64,000 bases of DNA from assembly GCF_014197015.1 (NCBI RefSeq), contig NZ_JACIET010000001.1, positions 2,108,001 to 2,172,000 on the forward strand, in the 5' to 3' direction. The position numbers and the translations under genes were made by a program. Origin of the DNA: Niveibacterium umoris. Its GTDB lineage: Bacteria > Pseudomonadota > Gammaproteobacteria > Burkholderiales > Rhodocyclaceae. Below, piece by piece: positions 22,168 to 32,300 of this stretch (its first letter is position 1; every line of letters begins with the position of its first letter). The notes under the pieces were generated by a model, which saw nothing but the letters and a program-made list of their open reading frames with translations, had not been told where the DNA came from and made no database searches.

Positions 22168-23472
22168 ATGGCAGCCGAATCGACGTCGGGCGGACGGAGC
22201 GCTCGCGAACCACGTTTTGTCAGCCAGCTTACGCGCAACACCTTCGCCATCGTTTTGGCCGGAGGCCGCGGCAGCCGGCTCAAGCAACTCACCGACTGGC
22301 GGTCCAAACCCGCCGTTCCGTTTGGCGGGAAATTCCGCATCATCGATTTCACGCTGTCGAACTGCGTGAACTCCGGCATCCGCCGGGTTGGCGTCGCCAC
22401 CCAGTACAAGGCGCAAAGCCTGATCCGGCATTTGCAGCTGGGCTGGAGCTTCCTCGACGGCCGCCTCGGCGAGTTCATCGAGATCATGCCGGCACAGCAG
22501 CAGGTGGATGAGTCGCAGTGGTACCAGGGCACCGCCGACGCGGTGTTCCAGAACCTGCACGAGATCCGCCATGCCAACCCGGAATACGTGCTGGTGCTCT
22601 CCGGCGACCACATCTACCGCATGGACTACGGCCGCATGCTGGCCCAGCACGTCGAGTCGCGCGCCGACCTCACGGTCGCCTGCATCGAGGTGCCGATCGA
22701 GGAAGCGAAGGGCTTCGGCGTGATGGCCGTCGATGACGAACACCGCATCGTCGATTTCGCCGAAAAGCCTGCCAACCCGCAGCCGATGCCGGGCAAGCCG
22801 GAGGTCGCGCTGGCCAGCATGGGCATCTACGTCTTCAACGCCCGCTTCCTGTTCGAGCAATTGCTGCGCGATGCGGACGACCCGAAATCGACCCACGACT
22901 TCGGCAAGGACGTTATCCCGCACTGCGTGAAGCGCTATCGCACCTTCGCGCACAGCTTTACCGACAGTTGCGTCGGCGACGCCGACAAACCCGCCTACTG
23001 GCGCGACGTCGGTACGCTGGATGCCTACTGGGAAGCCAACATGGATCTGGTGCAGGTGATCCCGCAACTGAACCTGTACGACAACGACTGGCCGATCTGG
23101 ACCTGGCAGCCGCAAAGCCCGCCTGCGAAGTTCGTCTTCGACGACGAAGACCGGCGCGGCGCGGCGGTCGACTCGATGGTCTCGGGCGGCTGCATCATCA
23201 GCGGCTCGACCATCCGGCGCACGATGCTGTTCTCGGGCGTGCGGGTGAACAGCTACTCGCTGGTCGAGGACTGCGTGATCCTGCCGAACGTCGAGATCGG
23301 GCGCCACTGCGTGCTCAAGAAGTGCGTGCTGGACAAGCGCTGCATCATCCCCGAGGGCACGCAGATCGGCGTCGACCCGGTGCAGGACCGCAAGCGCTTC
23401 CATGTCACCGAGTCGGGCATCACGCTGGTCACACCCGCCATGCTCGGGCAACAGATGAACCTGATTAGATGA
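22168..23472 (+). CDS. glgC: Glucose-1-phosphate adenylyltransferase
   Basis: The 434-residue ADP-glucose pyrophosphorylase makes ADP-glucose from glucose 1-phosphate and ATP, the committed step of glycogen synthesis. The start at 22168 is preceded by GGGGGA. Visible motifs are the nucleotide-binding loop [62 protein letters not shown], and the C-terminal beta-helix with [20 protein letters not shown]. The N-terminal [10 protein letters not shown] region matches the allosterically regulated bacterial type. Its stop overlaps the glgA start by four bases. Confidence 0.97.
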   Translation: MAAESTSGGRSAREPRFVSQLTRNTFAIVLAGGRGSRLKQLTDWRSKPAVPFGGKFRIIDFTLSNCVNSGIRRVGVATQYKAQSLIRHLQLGWSFLDGRLGEFIEIMPAQQQVDESQWYQGTADAVFQNLHEIRHANPEYVLVLSGDHIYRMDYGRMLAQHVESRADLTVACIEVPIEEAKGFGVMAVDDEHRIVDFAEKPANPQPMPGKPEVALASMGIYVFNARFLFEQLLRDADDPKSTHDFGKDVIPHCVKRYRTFAHSFTDSCVGDADKPAYWRDVGTLDAYWEANMDLVQVIPQLNLYDNDWPIWTWQPQSPPAKFVFDDEDRRGAAVDSMVSGGCIISGSTIRRTMLFSGVRVNSYSLVEDCVILPNVEIGRHCVLKKCVLDKRCIIPEGTQIGVDPVQDRKRFHVTESGITLVTPAMLGQQMNLIR

Positions 23473-24944
23473 AGAAGAAGCAGCGCGCGATCCACATCCT
23501 CTTTGCCAGTGCGGAGATCGCACCCTGGGTCAAGACCGGGGGGCTGGGCGACGTCGCCGCCGCACTGCCCCCGGCGGTGGCGCGCGCCGGCTGCAAAGTC
23601 AAGGTCATCACTCCCTGCTACCCGGCGCTGGCGGCGGCCTTTCCGGCTGCCGTCGAACTGGTGAAGATCGACGGCCTCGCGGTGCGGCTGCCGCACTGCC
23701 GCGTGCTCGACGCCGGCGAGATCGCGCCCGGCGTCGGCCTCTGGCTGCTCGACTCGCCACGACACTTTGCGCGCGCCGGCAACCCTTACGTCGACGCCGA
23801 CGGCCATGAGTGGCCCGACAACGTGTGGCGTTTCGGCCTGCTGTCACGCATTGCGAGCTGGCTTGCCGAAAACAGCGCGAGCACCGGATGGCCGGTCGAT
23901 GTGCTCCACTGCAACGACTGGCATACCGCGCTGGCGCCCGCGTATCAGCACTACCTCGGTGGCGAGACGCCAACGGTGATGACGGTGCACAACCTCGCCT
24001 TCCATGGCCAGTTTCCGGAGACGGCGATCGGCGACCTGGGGCTGCCACGACGCGGCTTCCGCTTCGACGGCATCGAGTTCCACGGCAAGCTTTCCTTCCT
24101 CAAGGCGGGCCTGCAGTTGTGCGACCGCATCACCACGGTGAGCCCGAACTACGCTCACGAGATGCAGACCGAAGCTTACGGCTGCGGCCTCGACGGCCTG
24201 CTGCGCTACCGCCGCGCGCGCCTGATCGGCATCCTCAATGGCATCGATGAAGCCCAGTGGAACCCGGCGACCGACGCGGCGATTGCTGCGCGCTACGACG
24301 TCAAGACGCTCGACAAGAAAGCCGCCAACACCGCTGCGCTGCGCGAGGAACTCGGGCTGCACAACGACACCGCACCGCTCATCGGCGTCGTCAGCCGGAT
24401 GGCGCATCAGAAGGGTTCGGATCTCTTGATCGAGGAAGGCGACAGTCTGGTCGCGATGGGCGCGCAACTGGCGATTGTCGGGTCGGGCGAGAAGCCCCTC
24501 GAAGCCGCTTTCCGCGAACTGGCCGCACGACACCCCGGCCGCGTCTCGGTCACCGTCGGCTACAACGAAGCGCTGGCGCACCGCATCGAAGCGGGCGCCG
24601 ACATGTTCCTGATGCCCTCGCGCTTCGAGCCCTGCGGCCTCAACCAGATGTACAGCCTGCGCTACGGCACGCCCCCCATCGTTCGCCGCACCGGCGGCCT
24701 CGCCGACACGGTGGTCGACACCACGCCGGCGACGCTCAAGGACGGCACCGCAACCGGGTTCGTCTTCGACCACGCCAGCGGCGAAGCCCTGCTCGCCTGC
24801 GTACGCCGCGCCATGTGCGTGTACCGCGATCCCTTGCAATGGCGGCAGATCCAGCGCACTGCCATGCAGACCCACTTCGGGTGGGGCGAAGCAGCGCAAC
24901 GTTACCGCGCACTCTACGAATCGCTGCTGCCGGCAGGCCGCTGA
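23469..24944 (+). CDS. glgA: Glycogen synthase (GT5)
   Basis: This 491-residue ADP-glucose-dependent GT5 enzyme elongates alpha-1,4-glucan chains. It carries the ADP-binding [20 protein letters not shown] near residue 20, [50 protein letters not shown] and the C-terminal [20 protein letters not shown] with the catalytic acid region, followed by [13 protein letters not shown]. Translation is coupled to glgC through an ATGA overlap. No glgB, glgX or glgP gene is in the window, so branching and breakdown enzymes must be elsewhere. Confidence 0.97.
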   Translation: MKKKQRAIHILFASAEIAPWVKTGGLGDVAAALPPAVARAGCKVKVITPCYPALAAAFPAAVELVKIDGLAVRLPHCRVLDAGEIAPGVGLWLLDSPRHFARAGNPYVDADGHEWPDNVWRFGLLSRIASWLAENSASTGWPVDVLHCNDWHTALAPAYQHYLGGETPTVMTVHNLAFHGQFPETAIGDLGLPRRGFRFDGIEFHGKLSFLKAGLQLCDRITTVSPNYAHEMQTEAYGCGLDGLLRYRRARLIGILNGIDEAQWNPATDAAIAARYDVKTLDKKAANTAALREELGLHNDTAPLIGVVSRMAHQKGSDLLIEEGDSLVAMGAQLAIVGSGEKPLEAAFRELAARHPGRVSVTVGYNEALAHRIEAGADMFLMPSRFEPCGLNQMYSLRYGTPPIVRRTGGLADTVVDTTPATLKDGTATGFVFDHASGEALLACVRRAMCVYRDPLQWRQIQRTAMQTHFGWGEAAQRYRALYESLLPAGR

Positions 24945-25039
24945 ACGGCCCTGCACCATCCGTCGTGGACAAACGCGCATATTTCGGCGTTGACGAAGGG
25001 CCGGGCTACACTCATGTCATGACAAGGAGGAATCCGGCT

Positions 25040-25426
25040 ATGACCGCGCGCCCGAAACTGATCGCCCTGCTTCTGCCCTGCGTGCTCGCGGCCGGCGTCT
25101 GCCATGCCGAGGACACCGTCTGGAAGTGGAAGGACGACAAGGGCCGCTGGCAATACGGCAATCAGCCACCGCAGGGGGTCAAGGCGGAGAAAGTGACCGC
25201 GACGATCTCGACCGTGCCGGCCATCAAGAGTCAGCCGCGCATGGCGCCGCAGCCGGACCCTGCGCCCGCTGCCGACGCTGCCAGCCAACCCAAGGCGGTG
25301 ACCTCGGCCGGACGCCAGCAGATGATGGAAGCCTGCGAGAAGGCGGGCGGAACCGACTGCGACGCGGTCGTCAACGCGGCCCTCAACGCGATGGTGGAAG
25401 AGGCCGCAAAGCGCCCGGCGCCGTGA
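25040..25426 (+). CDS. DUF4124 exported protein
   Basis: I start this at 25040, nine bases after a perfect AAGGAGG; an in-frame ATG at 25019 lies ahead of that site. The 128-residue protein has a signal peptide (LIALLLPCVLAAGVCHA), then the short DUF4124 domain (DTVWKWKDDKGRWQYGNQPP), a typical WKW-D-G-W-Y-P pattern of small periplasmic beta domains. A Pro/Ala-rich linker and a helical tail with two cysteines (ACEKAGGTDCD) follow. The function of DUF4124 is unknown. The TACACT at about 25008 could be a -10 element. Confidence 0.85.
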   Translation: MTARPKLIALLLPCVLAAGVCHAEDTVWKWKDDKGRWQYGNQPPQGVKAEKVTATISTVPAIKSQPRMAPQPDPAPAADAASQPKAVTSAGRQQMMEACEKAGGTDCDAVVNAALNAMVEEAAKRPAP

Positions 25427-25484
25427 CGCCTGCAGCCGCGACCCGCCGCAATTGAGCGGTCCCGCGTGCGGGCCCAAGCACACG

Positions 25485-25500
25485 GGCACGCCGGCGTGCC
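25485..25500. terminator. Hairpin between convergent DUF4124 and SDR genes
   Basis: GGCACGCC-GGCGTGCC is a perfect 16-base palindrome two bases before the end of the SDR gene. A smaller hairpin (CCCGC-GT-GCGGG) lies at 25461-25472. Neither has a clear T-tract, so a transcription-end role for the two converging genes is only suggested by position. Confidence 0.3.
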
Positions 25501-25501
25501 G

Positions 25502-26461
25502 TCAATGCGCGCCCGCCGCGGCTGTTTCAAGCTGGCTGCCGTGTCTGCCCAGCGACGCAGCCAATGCCGCCACAAGCGGCGTGTGCGGCACCGTACCGAG
25601 CAGGGCGCGCAAGCGCGAATCGTCGAGCTGGTGGGGGCGTAGCCACAGGTAACGCATCTGCAGCAGCGCCCGCAGCATCGGCACGAAGGGCGAGGCCAGC
25701 CGCAGCGGCCACCAGGACATCTGCCGGAGTTCGAGCGAACGCCCGCTTGCCTGCTCCAGCGCCTGCCGCATCTGCGCGCCGCTCAGGGTGTGGCCGGCGA
25801 AGTGCAGGCTTTCGAAGGGCGCCAACGCAGCACGACGCTCCGCCACCATCACGAATACGCGCGCCAGATCGGGCAGGTAGGCCCATGCGTGCGGCAAGTC
25901 TTCCGGCCCCGGCCAGGTCACGCGGCCTTTGGCGATGTCCTTGGCGATGACCATGTCGAACCACGAACCCGGCCCGCCGCCAAAGAAATCGCCGGCGCGG
26001 ATCACGATGCTGCGCACCCCTTCGCGGCTCGCCGCGCGCATCTGCCCCTCCAGCGCGATGCGCTGGCGTGCCTTCGGCGTGTCGGGCTGTTCCGGCGTGG
26101 TTTCGGTGAGCACTGCGGGCAGCTTGGCGCCGAAGTTATAGACGTTGCCCGGCAGCATCAGCGTCGCACGACTCGCCCGTGCGGCAGCAAGCACACTGGC
26201 GGCCAGCGGCGGCAGTAGCACATCCCAGCGCGCATAGTCGGGATTCAGCGCATTCACGATGACCGCTGCCCCCTGTGCCGCAGCGACCAGGGCCGGGGTA
26301 TCCAGCGCGTCACAACTCACCGCTTCGACGCCCGCCGGCAGCGGCGCGGTCGGCGCCTTGCGCATCTGTGCTTTCACCTGCCAGCCGGCAGCGTGGAAGG
26401 CTTCCACCAGCGCGCGGCCGACCCGGCCGTTCGCGCCCAGCACCAGAACTGTTTGCCGCAT
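25502..26461 (-). CDS. NAD(P)-binding SDR/NmrA-like protein
   Basis: The 319-residue protein is an extended/atypical short-chain dehydrogenase. It has the glycine-rich LVLGANGRVGRALVEAFHAA at the start, VNALNPDYARWD, LMLPGNVYNFGAKLP, VRSIVIRAGDFFGGGPGSWF and a DLARVFVMVAERR segment typical of nucleoside-diphosphate-sugar epimerase-like proteins. The catalytic YxxxK motif of classical SDRs is not evident, and the tyrosine in GNVYNFG is the nearest candidate. It is divergent from a LysR gene 95 bases away, which probably regulates it. The start at 26461 aligns with the fold. Confidence 0.85.
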   Translation of the reverse strand: MRQTVLVLGANGRVGRALVEAFHAAGWQVKAQMRKAPTAPLPAGVEAVSCDALDTPALVAAAQGAAVIVNALNPDYARWDVLLPPLAASVLAAARASRATLMLPGNVYNFGAKLPAVLTETTPEQPDTPKARQRIALEGQMRAASREGVRSIVIRAGDFFGGGPGSWFDMVIAKDIAKGRVTWPGPEDLPHAWAYLPDLARVFVMVAERRAALAPFESLHFAGHTLSGAQMRQALEQASGRSLELRQMSWWPLRLASPFVPMLRALLQMRYLWLRPHQLDDSRLRALLGTVPHTPLVAALAASLGRHGSQLETAAAGAH

Positions 26462-26556
26462 GATTGGCTCCGCTTCTGTCCATTTCTCGATGGGGTGATT
26501 GTGCGACGGCAAGAAATACAAAAGAATCCGCATTTCTGCATGCCATTCATTCAGCA

Positions 26557-27450
26557 ATGCATAACAAGACCGCTGCACCGACCTCGCCGGACTGGGATCT
26601 GATCCGCGCCTTTCTTGCCGTGGTCGATGCCGGCTCGCTGACCGCCGCGGCTGGCGCGCTGGCGACCAGCCAGCCCACCTTGTCGCGCCAGATCGCCCAG
26701 CTCGAACAGCAGACCGGCGCTGCACTGTTCGAACGCACGACGCGCGGCCTGAGCCTCACCGAAGCGGGCGACGCGCTTGTCGAGCCTGCGCGCCGCATGC
26801 AGGCGGCCGCCCAAGCGCTGGCGCTGGCGGCCGCCGGACGCGCGCAGACGCTGGCCGGCACCGTGCGCCTGACCGCGAGCGAGATGATGTCGGCGCACGT
26901 GCTGCCGCCTATCCTCGTGCAGCTGCGTGCAGCGCATCCCGAAATCGAGATCGAACTGGTTGCCTCGAATCGCGTCGACAACCTGCTCGCCCGCGAGGCG
27001 GACATCGCGATCCGCATGGTGCGGCCCGATCAGGGCAGCCTTGTCACCCGCCATGTCGCCGACTATCCGATCGGCTTCTACGCGCACGCCGACTACCTGA
27101 AAGGCCGCGCGCCGGTGACGCCCGACAACTTCGCGGAGCACGACTGGGTCGGGCTGGATCAATCGCCGCAACTGATCGACGGTTTCCGCAGCGCCGGATT
27201 CAACATCGACCGCCACTTCTTCGCCTTCCGCTGTGACAACAACATCGTCGGCTGGGAAGCGGTGCGCGCCGGCATGGGCATCGGCATCACGATGCAGCGT
27301 GTGGCCGAGCGCGATCCGCAACTCGTCCGCCTGCTGCAGGAATTTCCGCTACCCAGCCTGCCGGTCTGGCTGACTGCGCACCGCGAGCTGCGCGGTTCGC
27401 CGCGCATGCGCATCGTTTTCGACGCGCTGGCCGAAGCGCTTGGCGACTGA
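26557..27450 (+). CDS. LysR family transcriptional regulator
   Basis: The 297-residue protein has the LysR helix-turn-helix (about 12-70: WDLIRAFLAVVDAGSLTAAA, QPTLSRQIAQLE, LFERTTRGLSLTEAG) and a periplasmic-binding-type effector domain (about 95-295). It belongs to the group that usually regulates a divergently transcribed oxidoreductase, and the SDR gene at 25502-26461 is placed for that. The 95-base intergenic region should contain its T-N11-A box, but I could not single out one convincing candidate. The effector is unknown. Confidence 0.93.
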   Translation: MHNKTAAPTSPDWDLIRAFLAVVDAGSLTAAAGALATSQPTLSRQIAQLEQQTGAALFERTTRGLSLTEAGDALVEPARRMQAAAQALALAAAGRAQTLAGTVRLTASEMMSAHVLPPILVQLRAAHPEIEIELVASNRVDNLLAREADIAIRMVRPDQGSLVTRHVADYPIGFYAHADYLKGRAPVTPDNFAEHDWVGLDQSPQLIDGFRSAGFNIDRHFFAFRCDNNIVGWEAVRAGMGIGITMQRVAERDPQLVRLLQEFPLPSLPVWLTAHRELRGSPRMRIVFDALAEALGD

Positions 27451-27565
27451 CGGCCGCAAACGACGCTGCAAGCAAGGGCCGGCGTCGTACCGATCACATC
27501 GCTGCGCAACATGGCTGCGGCTACACTTGGCGGGTGACTGACTCATGCATTGACGGAGGCGCCCC

Positions 27566-27838
27566 ATGAGCACCGAAGCGCTCAGCACCTTCCTGCGGAT
27601 CGCCCGCACCGATCCCGACCTGCTCGCCGAGTTGCGCGCCGCCGCCGACCCGGACGGCCTGCGCGTCGTCGCGCTGGCGACGATCGCCGCGCGCCACGGC
27701 CACACCATCGACCCGGCGTCGCTCGGTGCGCCGCAACGCCGCACCGACGCGGCAGCAAGCGCGCAACCGGGCGGCACTCGTTTCGGCGATGCCCGGCTCT
27801 ATCGTGCCGAAGACGGCGAGTTGATGGTTCGTATCTGA
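27566..27838 (+). CDS. Nif11-domain small protein
   Basis: This 90-residue protein starts at an ATG behind a GGAGG-type site (GGAGGCGCCCC). Residues 1-50 match the Nif11 leader fold: STEALSTFLRIARTDPDLLA, then an AAADPDGLRVVALATIAARH stretch and GHTID. In other bacteria this domain is the leader of RiPP precursor peptides. Here the following 40 residues contain no cysteine and few serines or threonines, there is no GG/GA cleavage site, and no lanthipeptide synthetase, radical SAM enzyme or peptidase/ABC gene is nearby. It is probably a stand-alone Nif11 protein of unknown role. A TACACT at about 27521 may be its -10. Confidence 0.7.
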   Translation: MSTEALSTFLRIARTDPDLLAELRAAADPDGLRVVALATIAARHGHTIDPASLGAPQRRTDAAASAQPGGTRFGDARLYRAEDGELMVRI

Positions 27839-27865
27839 TGCGGCGGGTCTGACGACCGCTGCCGT

Positions 27866-28819
27866 TCAGCGCAGCGCTGCGGCCAGGGCCGGGTCGAGCG
27901 CGAGCAGGAAAGCCTCCACCGCATCGGTGTAGGCACCGGGCTGACCCAGCTGGGCATTGATCTCGCCGTGCGACAAGTCCTGGCGCAGCACGCTGGCACG
28001 CCCGCCCAGCGACACGGCGCGCGCCGCGAAGCGATCGGCCTGCGGGCAGGAATCGCTGCGCCGCGTCGAGCACACTGCCAGCAAGGGCCAGGGCTTCGTG
28101 TCAAGCACCCGGGTCGGTGATGCCGCCGCCCAGTCCGCCGGATTGCTGCCGAAGGCGCGGTCGTAGAAACCGAAATGCCGCGCCTGCATGATCTCGGTGA
28201 CATCCATCGCCCCGCTGTCGAGCGAGACGGAACCAAGCGCCGGCACTGTTGCCACGGGAAACAGCGAGGGTTGCGCCGTGAGCAAAGACACCAGATGCGC
28301 GCCTGCCGAGTGGCCCATCAGCACCAGCTTGTGGCGATCGCCGCCCCACTCCGCCGCGCGCGCCTGCACCGCCGCCACCGCACGCGCCACGTCACGCGCC
28401 TGCTCGAGCGGGGCCGCGTCCGGCACCATGCGGTAGTTCACTGAAACCAATACGATGCCGCGCGGCACCCAGCGCGCCACCTTCGCCTCCACCACGCGAC
28501 TCATCGCCTTGTCGCCAAAGGCCCAGGCGCCGCCGTGCACCATCACGATTACGGGCGCGTTGCTCGGGTGAGATGGCAGGTAGACATCGAAACGCTGGCG
28601 CGCATCGTCACCGTAGGCGATGTCGCGCAGCACGCGCACGTCCGGCGGCAGTTTGGCCTTCGCGTCGGCTGCGTCTTCTTCTTCAACTTGCCCTTGTGAT
28701 GCCTCGCGGCCACGCAAGCGATCCAGCAAGGGGCCGGCAAACGCCACATGCGTCGCCAGCACGAATGCCAGCGCGCCACCGCAGCATCGTCTGGCGAATC
28801 GGGAGGGCTCGGGTTTCAT
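27866..28819 (-). CDS. Exported alpha/beta hydrolase (esterase, BD-FAE type)
   Basis: The 317-residue protein has a signal peptide (GALAFVLATHVAFAG) and an alpha/beta hydrolase fold. It shows the oxyanion motif VMVHGGAWAFGD, SVNYRMVPDAAPLEQARDVA, nucleophile elbow LMGHSAGAHLVSLL (serine), and a late histidine in LSHGEINAQLG. The pattern fits carboxylesterases of the BD-FAE/kynurenine formamidase-like group acting outside the cytoplasm. It precedes the VOC gene on the minus strand only by arrangement (the VOC gene is upstream, 21 bases away), so the two may share a transcript. Confidence 0.9.
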   Translation of the reverse strand: MKPEPSRFARRCCGGALAFVLATHVAFAGPLLDRLRGREASQGQVEEEDAADAKAKLPPDVRVLRDIAYGDDARQRFDVYLPSHPSNAPVIVMVHGGAWAFGDKAMSRVVEAKVARWVPRGIVLVSVNYRMVPDAAPLEQARDVARAVAAVQARAAEWGGDRHKLVLMGHSAGAHLVSLLTAQPSLFPVATVPALGSVSLDSGAMDVTEIMQARHFGFYDRAFGSNPADWAAASPTRVLDTKPWPLLAVCSTRRSDSCPQADRFAARAVSLGGRASVLRQDLSHGEINAQLGQPGAYTDAVEAFLLALDPALAAALR

Positions 28820-28840
28820 TCCACGCTCCGCTTCGGTCGC

Positions 28841-29236
28841 TCAAGGCCGGACTGGCTCGACCAATTCCAGCGGCAGTCCGTCGGGGTCGAAAAAGAAAGT
28901 GAAGCGCGCGCCGGTCAGTTCGTCGATGCGCACCGGCTCGACCTTGACCCCTTTTTGCGCCAGCGCCTCGACGTTTGCGTCGATGTCGTCGACAGCAAAC
29001 GCCAGATGCCGCAGCCCCTGCGCCTCCGGCCAAGAGAGTCGCGGCGGCGCAACCGCAAACGAGAACAGCTCGATCTGCGTGCCGTCCGCCAGCGCGAGGT
29101 CAAGCTTCCAGGAGTCGCGTTCAGCGCGATAAGTCTCGGCGACGATCCGCAGGCCGAGCACTTCGGAGTAGAAGCGCTTGGAGCGCGCGTAGTCGCTGCA
29201 GATGACGGCGGCGTGGTGGATGCGCAGAGGCGTCAT
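28841..29236 (-). CDS. VOC family (glyoxalase-like) protein, GloA2/YaeR type
   Basis: The start at 29236 (MTPLRIHHAAVICSD) gives the standard length of 131 residues for a two-module VOC protein. Metal-ligand positions are visible as H (HHAAV), E (QIELFSF), H (LRHLAFAVDD) and E (LPLELVEP). The sequence LGLRIVAETYRAERDSWKLD is typical of the YaeR/GloA2 subgroup, whose substrate is not established. It lies between hrpA and the esterase gene on the same strand. Confidence 0.9.
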   Translation of the reverse strand: MTPLRIHHAAVICSDYARSKRFYSEVLGLRIVAETYRAERDSWKLDLALADGTQIELFSFAVAPPRLSWPEAQGLRHLAFAVDDIDANVEALAQKGVKVEPVRIDELTGARFTFFFDPDGLPLELVEPVRP

Positions 29237-29351
29237 GACGATTGATGGAGCCAACGGGATACATCGGAGTCTAGGCGCTGTTTGAGCGTTCATGCCCCGC
29301 TCTTAACAAGCGTTTTCACTTCTTTCCGGCCCCCACTGCGAGGCCCTCGCG

Positions 29352-32300
29352 TCACCGCGGCCTTGCGTCCCAGATCTTCTGCAGCCGCTTCACGCTGACC
29401 GGCATCGGCGTCTTGAGCTCCTGCGCAAAGAGCCCCACGCGGAGCTCTTCGAGCAACCAGCGGAATTCCTCGAGCTGCGGGTCGATGACGCCGGCCTTGG
29501 CCTTGGCGAGCCATTCGCGCTCGAAGGGCTGCGCGAGCGACTTCCATTCGGCGAGCAGTTGCAGGTCGCGCGCGGGATTGGTGCGCAGCTTGTCGATGCG
29601 CACGCCCATCGCCTTGAGGTAGCGGCTGAAGTGGGTGAGCTTTTCGAACGGGTACGCGAGCAGAAAGTTCTTCGGCATCAGCTTGGCGAGCTGTTGCTGC
29701 AGGTCGGCGAGCGTGTCGGGCTGGCCCTTGAGCGTGAGGAAGCGCTTGGTCAGTGAAGCGTGCTCGACGACCAGCGCGCCCGCGAGGCGCATCAGCTCCT
29801 GCGCAACCAGCGAGATGCGTGACTTGGCGTCCTGCGCGCGTTGTGCGAAGGCATCCGCGTTAGTCGGCAGCGGGTCCATCAGGCAGGTGCGCTCCAGCGT
29901 CGCGGCGACGAGCTGCGCCTTCAACTCCGCTTCGGTGCCGAAGGGGATGAAGTGCAGCGCCAGCTCGCGCAGGCCGGGCAACTTCTCGACCGCCTTGACC
30001 TGGTCCTTCAGCGCCAACGCGAAGAGCCGTGCGAGGCCCTTGCGGTGCACGCGCGCGGCCTCTTCCTCGGTGTCGACTGCAGTCAGACTCACCGACTCGC
30101 CGTCGTCCTGCAGCGCGGGGAAGCCGATGACCATGCGGCCGGCAACCTTCACTTCGAGCAGTTCGGGCAGTTCGCCGAAGCTCCAGCTGGTGAGGCCGGA
30201 GAGCTGCGCCGGCTGACTCTTCGCGGACGCCTCCGCCTGCGGCGATGGGGCGCCCGGCTTCGCGGCGGCCCCGCGCTGTGCAGGCTCGGGCGATGCTTCC
30301 GCCGGCTTGCCTGCCACCTTCAGCGCCGCCAGTTGTGCGCCCATCGATCCCGGCACCTGCGCCGCCTTGAAGGCCGCCTGCACCTGGTCCTTGAGCCGCG
30401 TGCGCAGCTCCGGCAGGTTGCGCGACATGCCCAGCACGCGGCCATGCTCGTCGATGACGCGGAAGTTCATGAAGCAGTGCGGGTTGAGGTTCTCGGGCCG
30501 GAAACTCTCCAGCGGCAGCTTCAGCGAGACGCGATCCTCGACGAACTTCTGCAGCGCGCGCATCAGCCCGTCTTCGCGATTCACCTCGCCCGCCTCCACC
30601 TGCTCGATGAAGGCCTTGCTGCTCTGCCCGATCGGCTGCAGGCGGTGGCGGTGCTTCTGCGGCACGGTCTTGAGCAGCGCCGTGACCTTCTCTTCCAGCA
30701 GGCCCGGCACCAGCCACTCGCAGCGCGCAAGCGGAATCTGGTTGAGCATCGCCAGCGGCACCGTGAGCGTGACGCCGTCCTCCGCGTCGTTCGGCTCGTG
30801 CAGATACGTGAGCTTGAGCTTCTGCCCCAGCACTTCGAAGCCGGCCGGGAAGCGGTCGCTGGTCGCGCCCTCGGCCTCGTGCCGCATCAACTGCTCGCGC
30901 ACCAGGAACAGGCCCTTGGCGTTCGCCCGCTCGGCGGTTTTGCGCCAGGCCTCGAAGCTGCGCAGGTCGGTGACGTTGTCGGGGATCTGCGCATCGTAGA
31001 AGGCGTAGATCAGCTCGTCGTCCACCAGCACGTCGGGGCGGCGGGTTTTATGTTCGAGGCGCTCGATCTCGGCCATCAGGCGCTGGTTGTGCGTCAGGAA
31101 GCCCATCTGCCGCAGGGCAGCTTCGTCGACATCGCCCTGCACCAGGCCTTCGCGGATCAGCAGCTCGCGGCACAGCTTGGGGTCGTGCTCGGCATAGCCC
31201 ACCGCACGCCGCGGGTAGAGCGTGATGCCATGCAGCACACCGCGCTCCCATGCGCGCACGGCGCCGAATTTCTTCTCCCAGTGCGGCTCGTAGACGCTGC
31301 GCTTGATCAGGTGGGCGCCGACCTCCTCGACCCACTCCGGCTCGATCTTCGCGACGCAGCGGGCGTAGAGCCGCGAGGTGTCGATCAGCTCGGCGGCCAT
31401 CAGCCACTTGCCGACGGTCTTCTTCAGGTAGGAGCCCGGATGCGGCCAGAACTTTATCGCCCGCGCACCGAGGTAGGAACCGGCGGCCGGGCCCTTATTT
31501 GTGTCACCTCCGTCTTCGACACGGCAGCCGATGTGACCGAGCAGGCCCGTCAGCAGCGCCTTGTGGATCGCTTCATACGAAGCCGGCAGCTCGCTCTCCT
31601 TCCAGCCGTGCTCGGCGCACAGCGAATGCAGCTGGCCGTGGATGTCGCGCCACTCGCGCATCCGCATCCAGTTAAGGAAGTGCTGCTTGCACCAGGCCTT
31701 CTGCTTGCTCGACGACTCGTGCTTCCACACGTGATCGAAGGCCTTCCAGGCATTCACGAACCACAGGAATTCGCTCTTCGGCTCGTCCTTTGAATCCGGC
31801 GACGAGCGGAACTTCGCATGCGCCTGGTCGGCGGTGCCGCTCTGCTCCTGCGGTCGCTCGCGCGGGTCCTGCACCGACAGCGCGGCGGCGATGATCAGCA
31901 CCTCGCGCAGCGCGCCGCGGTCGCGCGCGGCGAGGATCATGCGGCCGATCTTCGGGTCCAGCGGCAGCTTGGCAAGCTCGCGGCCGATGGCGGTGAGGTT
32001 GTTCGCATCGTCGGTCGCACCCAACTCGTTCAGCAGCTGGTAGCCGTCGGCGATCATCCGCGGCAGCGGCGCTTCGAGGAAGGGGAATTCCTCCACTGCG
32101 CCGAGCCGCAGCGACTTCATGCGCAAGATCACGCCCGCCAGCGAGGAACGCAGAATCTCCGGCTCGGTGTGCGCCAGCCGGCGATTGAAATCCTCCTCGT
32201 CGTAGAGGCGGATGCAGATGCCGTTCTGCACCCGGCCGCAGCGGCCCGCGCGCTGCTTGGCGGCGGACTGCGCGATCTTCTCGATCTGCAGCAGCTCGAC

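Noticed and set aside
27566-28819. A RiPP biosynthesis cluster around the Nif11-like gene
   Set aside because: Adjacent genes are a LysR regulator and a secreted esterase. No lanthionine synthetase, radical SAM, cyclodehydratase or peptidase-transporter gene is present.
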